In this document: piece after piece, positions 39,789 through 39,796 of the stretch
Layout of the letters: every line of letters starts with the position of its first letter
Position numbering within the stretch: the first letter of the stretch is position 1
Source of the DNA: Verrucomicrobiaceae bacterium E54
GTDB taxonomy: Bacteria; Verrucomicrobiota; Verrucomicrobiia; Verrucomicrobiales; Akkermansiaceae
Direction: 5' to 3'
Length of the DNA: 39,796 nucleotides
Assembly: GCA_022548915.1 (NCBI GenBank)
Contig: JAKZES010000048.1
Coordinates: 1 to 39,796 of the forward strand
The notes under the pieces: generated by a model
What the model was told of the DNA's origin: nothing
Database searches by the model: none
Seen by the model: only the letters and a program-made list of their open reading frames with translations
Made by a program: the position numbers and the translations under genes

Positions 39789-39796
39789 CCGCTCCC

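Overview
The window is GC-rich and densely coding, and it reads like a chromosome segment of a member of the Verrucomicrobiota, probably Verrucomicrobiales (Luteolibacter/Haloferula/Roseibacillus-like). The pointers are two secreted sulfatases, PhoD-like and ThuA secreted proteins, an ECF sigma factor overlapping a FecR-type anti-sigma gene with a lectin-like tail, thrombospondin-type-3-rich surface proteins, weak or absent Shine-Dalgarno sites, and short palindromic repeats in convergent gene gaps. The taxon is inferred from gene content, not from a marker gene. I saw no tRNA, rRNA or CRISPR.

Layout. 1-2.3 kb: a two-gene DNA-repair unit (radical SAM protein with HhH tail, and its DUF4130 partner) behind a possible LexA-like operator. 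2.3-6.0 kb: an iduronate-2-sulfatase-like sulfatase, convergent with a ThuA protein and a DUF4010/MgtC-type membrane protein. 6.1-14.3 kb: a tandem SpoIIAA-like protein, the ECF sigma/FecR pair, a fibronectin-III secreted protein flanked by a duplicated FecR 3' end, and a 1081-aa Ca-binding-repeat surface protein closed by a terminator. 14.4-20.7 kb: a carbohydrate block with a GH97 carrying ricin-type lectin repeats, an (alpha/alpha)6 glycosidase and a sulfamidase-like sulfatase. 20.9-24.6 kb: PhoD-like phosphatase divergent from aspartokinase. 24.7-32.3 kb: fused MFS/spermidine-synthase-like protein, DUF2339 membrane protein, DUF4328 protein, a lipoprotein and two small unknown genes. 32.4-37.9 kb: DASS/SLC13 transporter, a cNMP-domain histidine kinase overlapping a response regulator, and an enlarged adenylate-kinase-like protein. 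37.9-39.8 kb: a 238-bp palindromic element, a heptamer array, and an integron integrase (IntI) that runs to the right edge.

How it works together (inference). Extracellular sulfatases, glycosidases, phosphatase and lectin-like surface proteins suit growth on sulfated polysaccharides. The sigma/FecR pair may control the adjacent surface proteins. The kinase, regulator and adenylate-kinase-like protein could form a nucleotide-responsive signalling unit.

The most unusual signal is non-coding. Five tracts of tandem 7-bp repeats, all with a pyrimidine-rich TTCC/CTCC/TCTTCC-type core on the + strand, occur in the window. Four lie upstream of + strand start codons, two of them ending 0-2 nt before the ATG. 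The fifth lies next to the integron integrase. Three unrelated families of REP-like inverted doublets add to an unusual repeat load for less than 40 kb.
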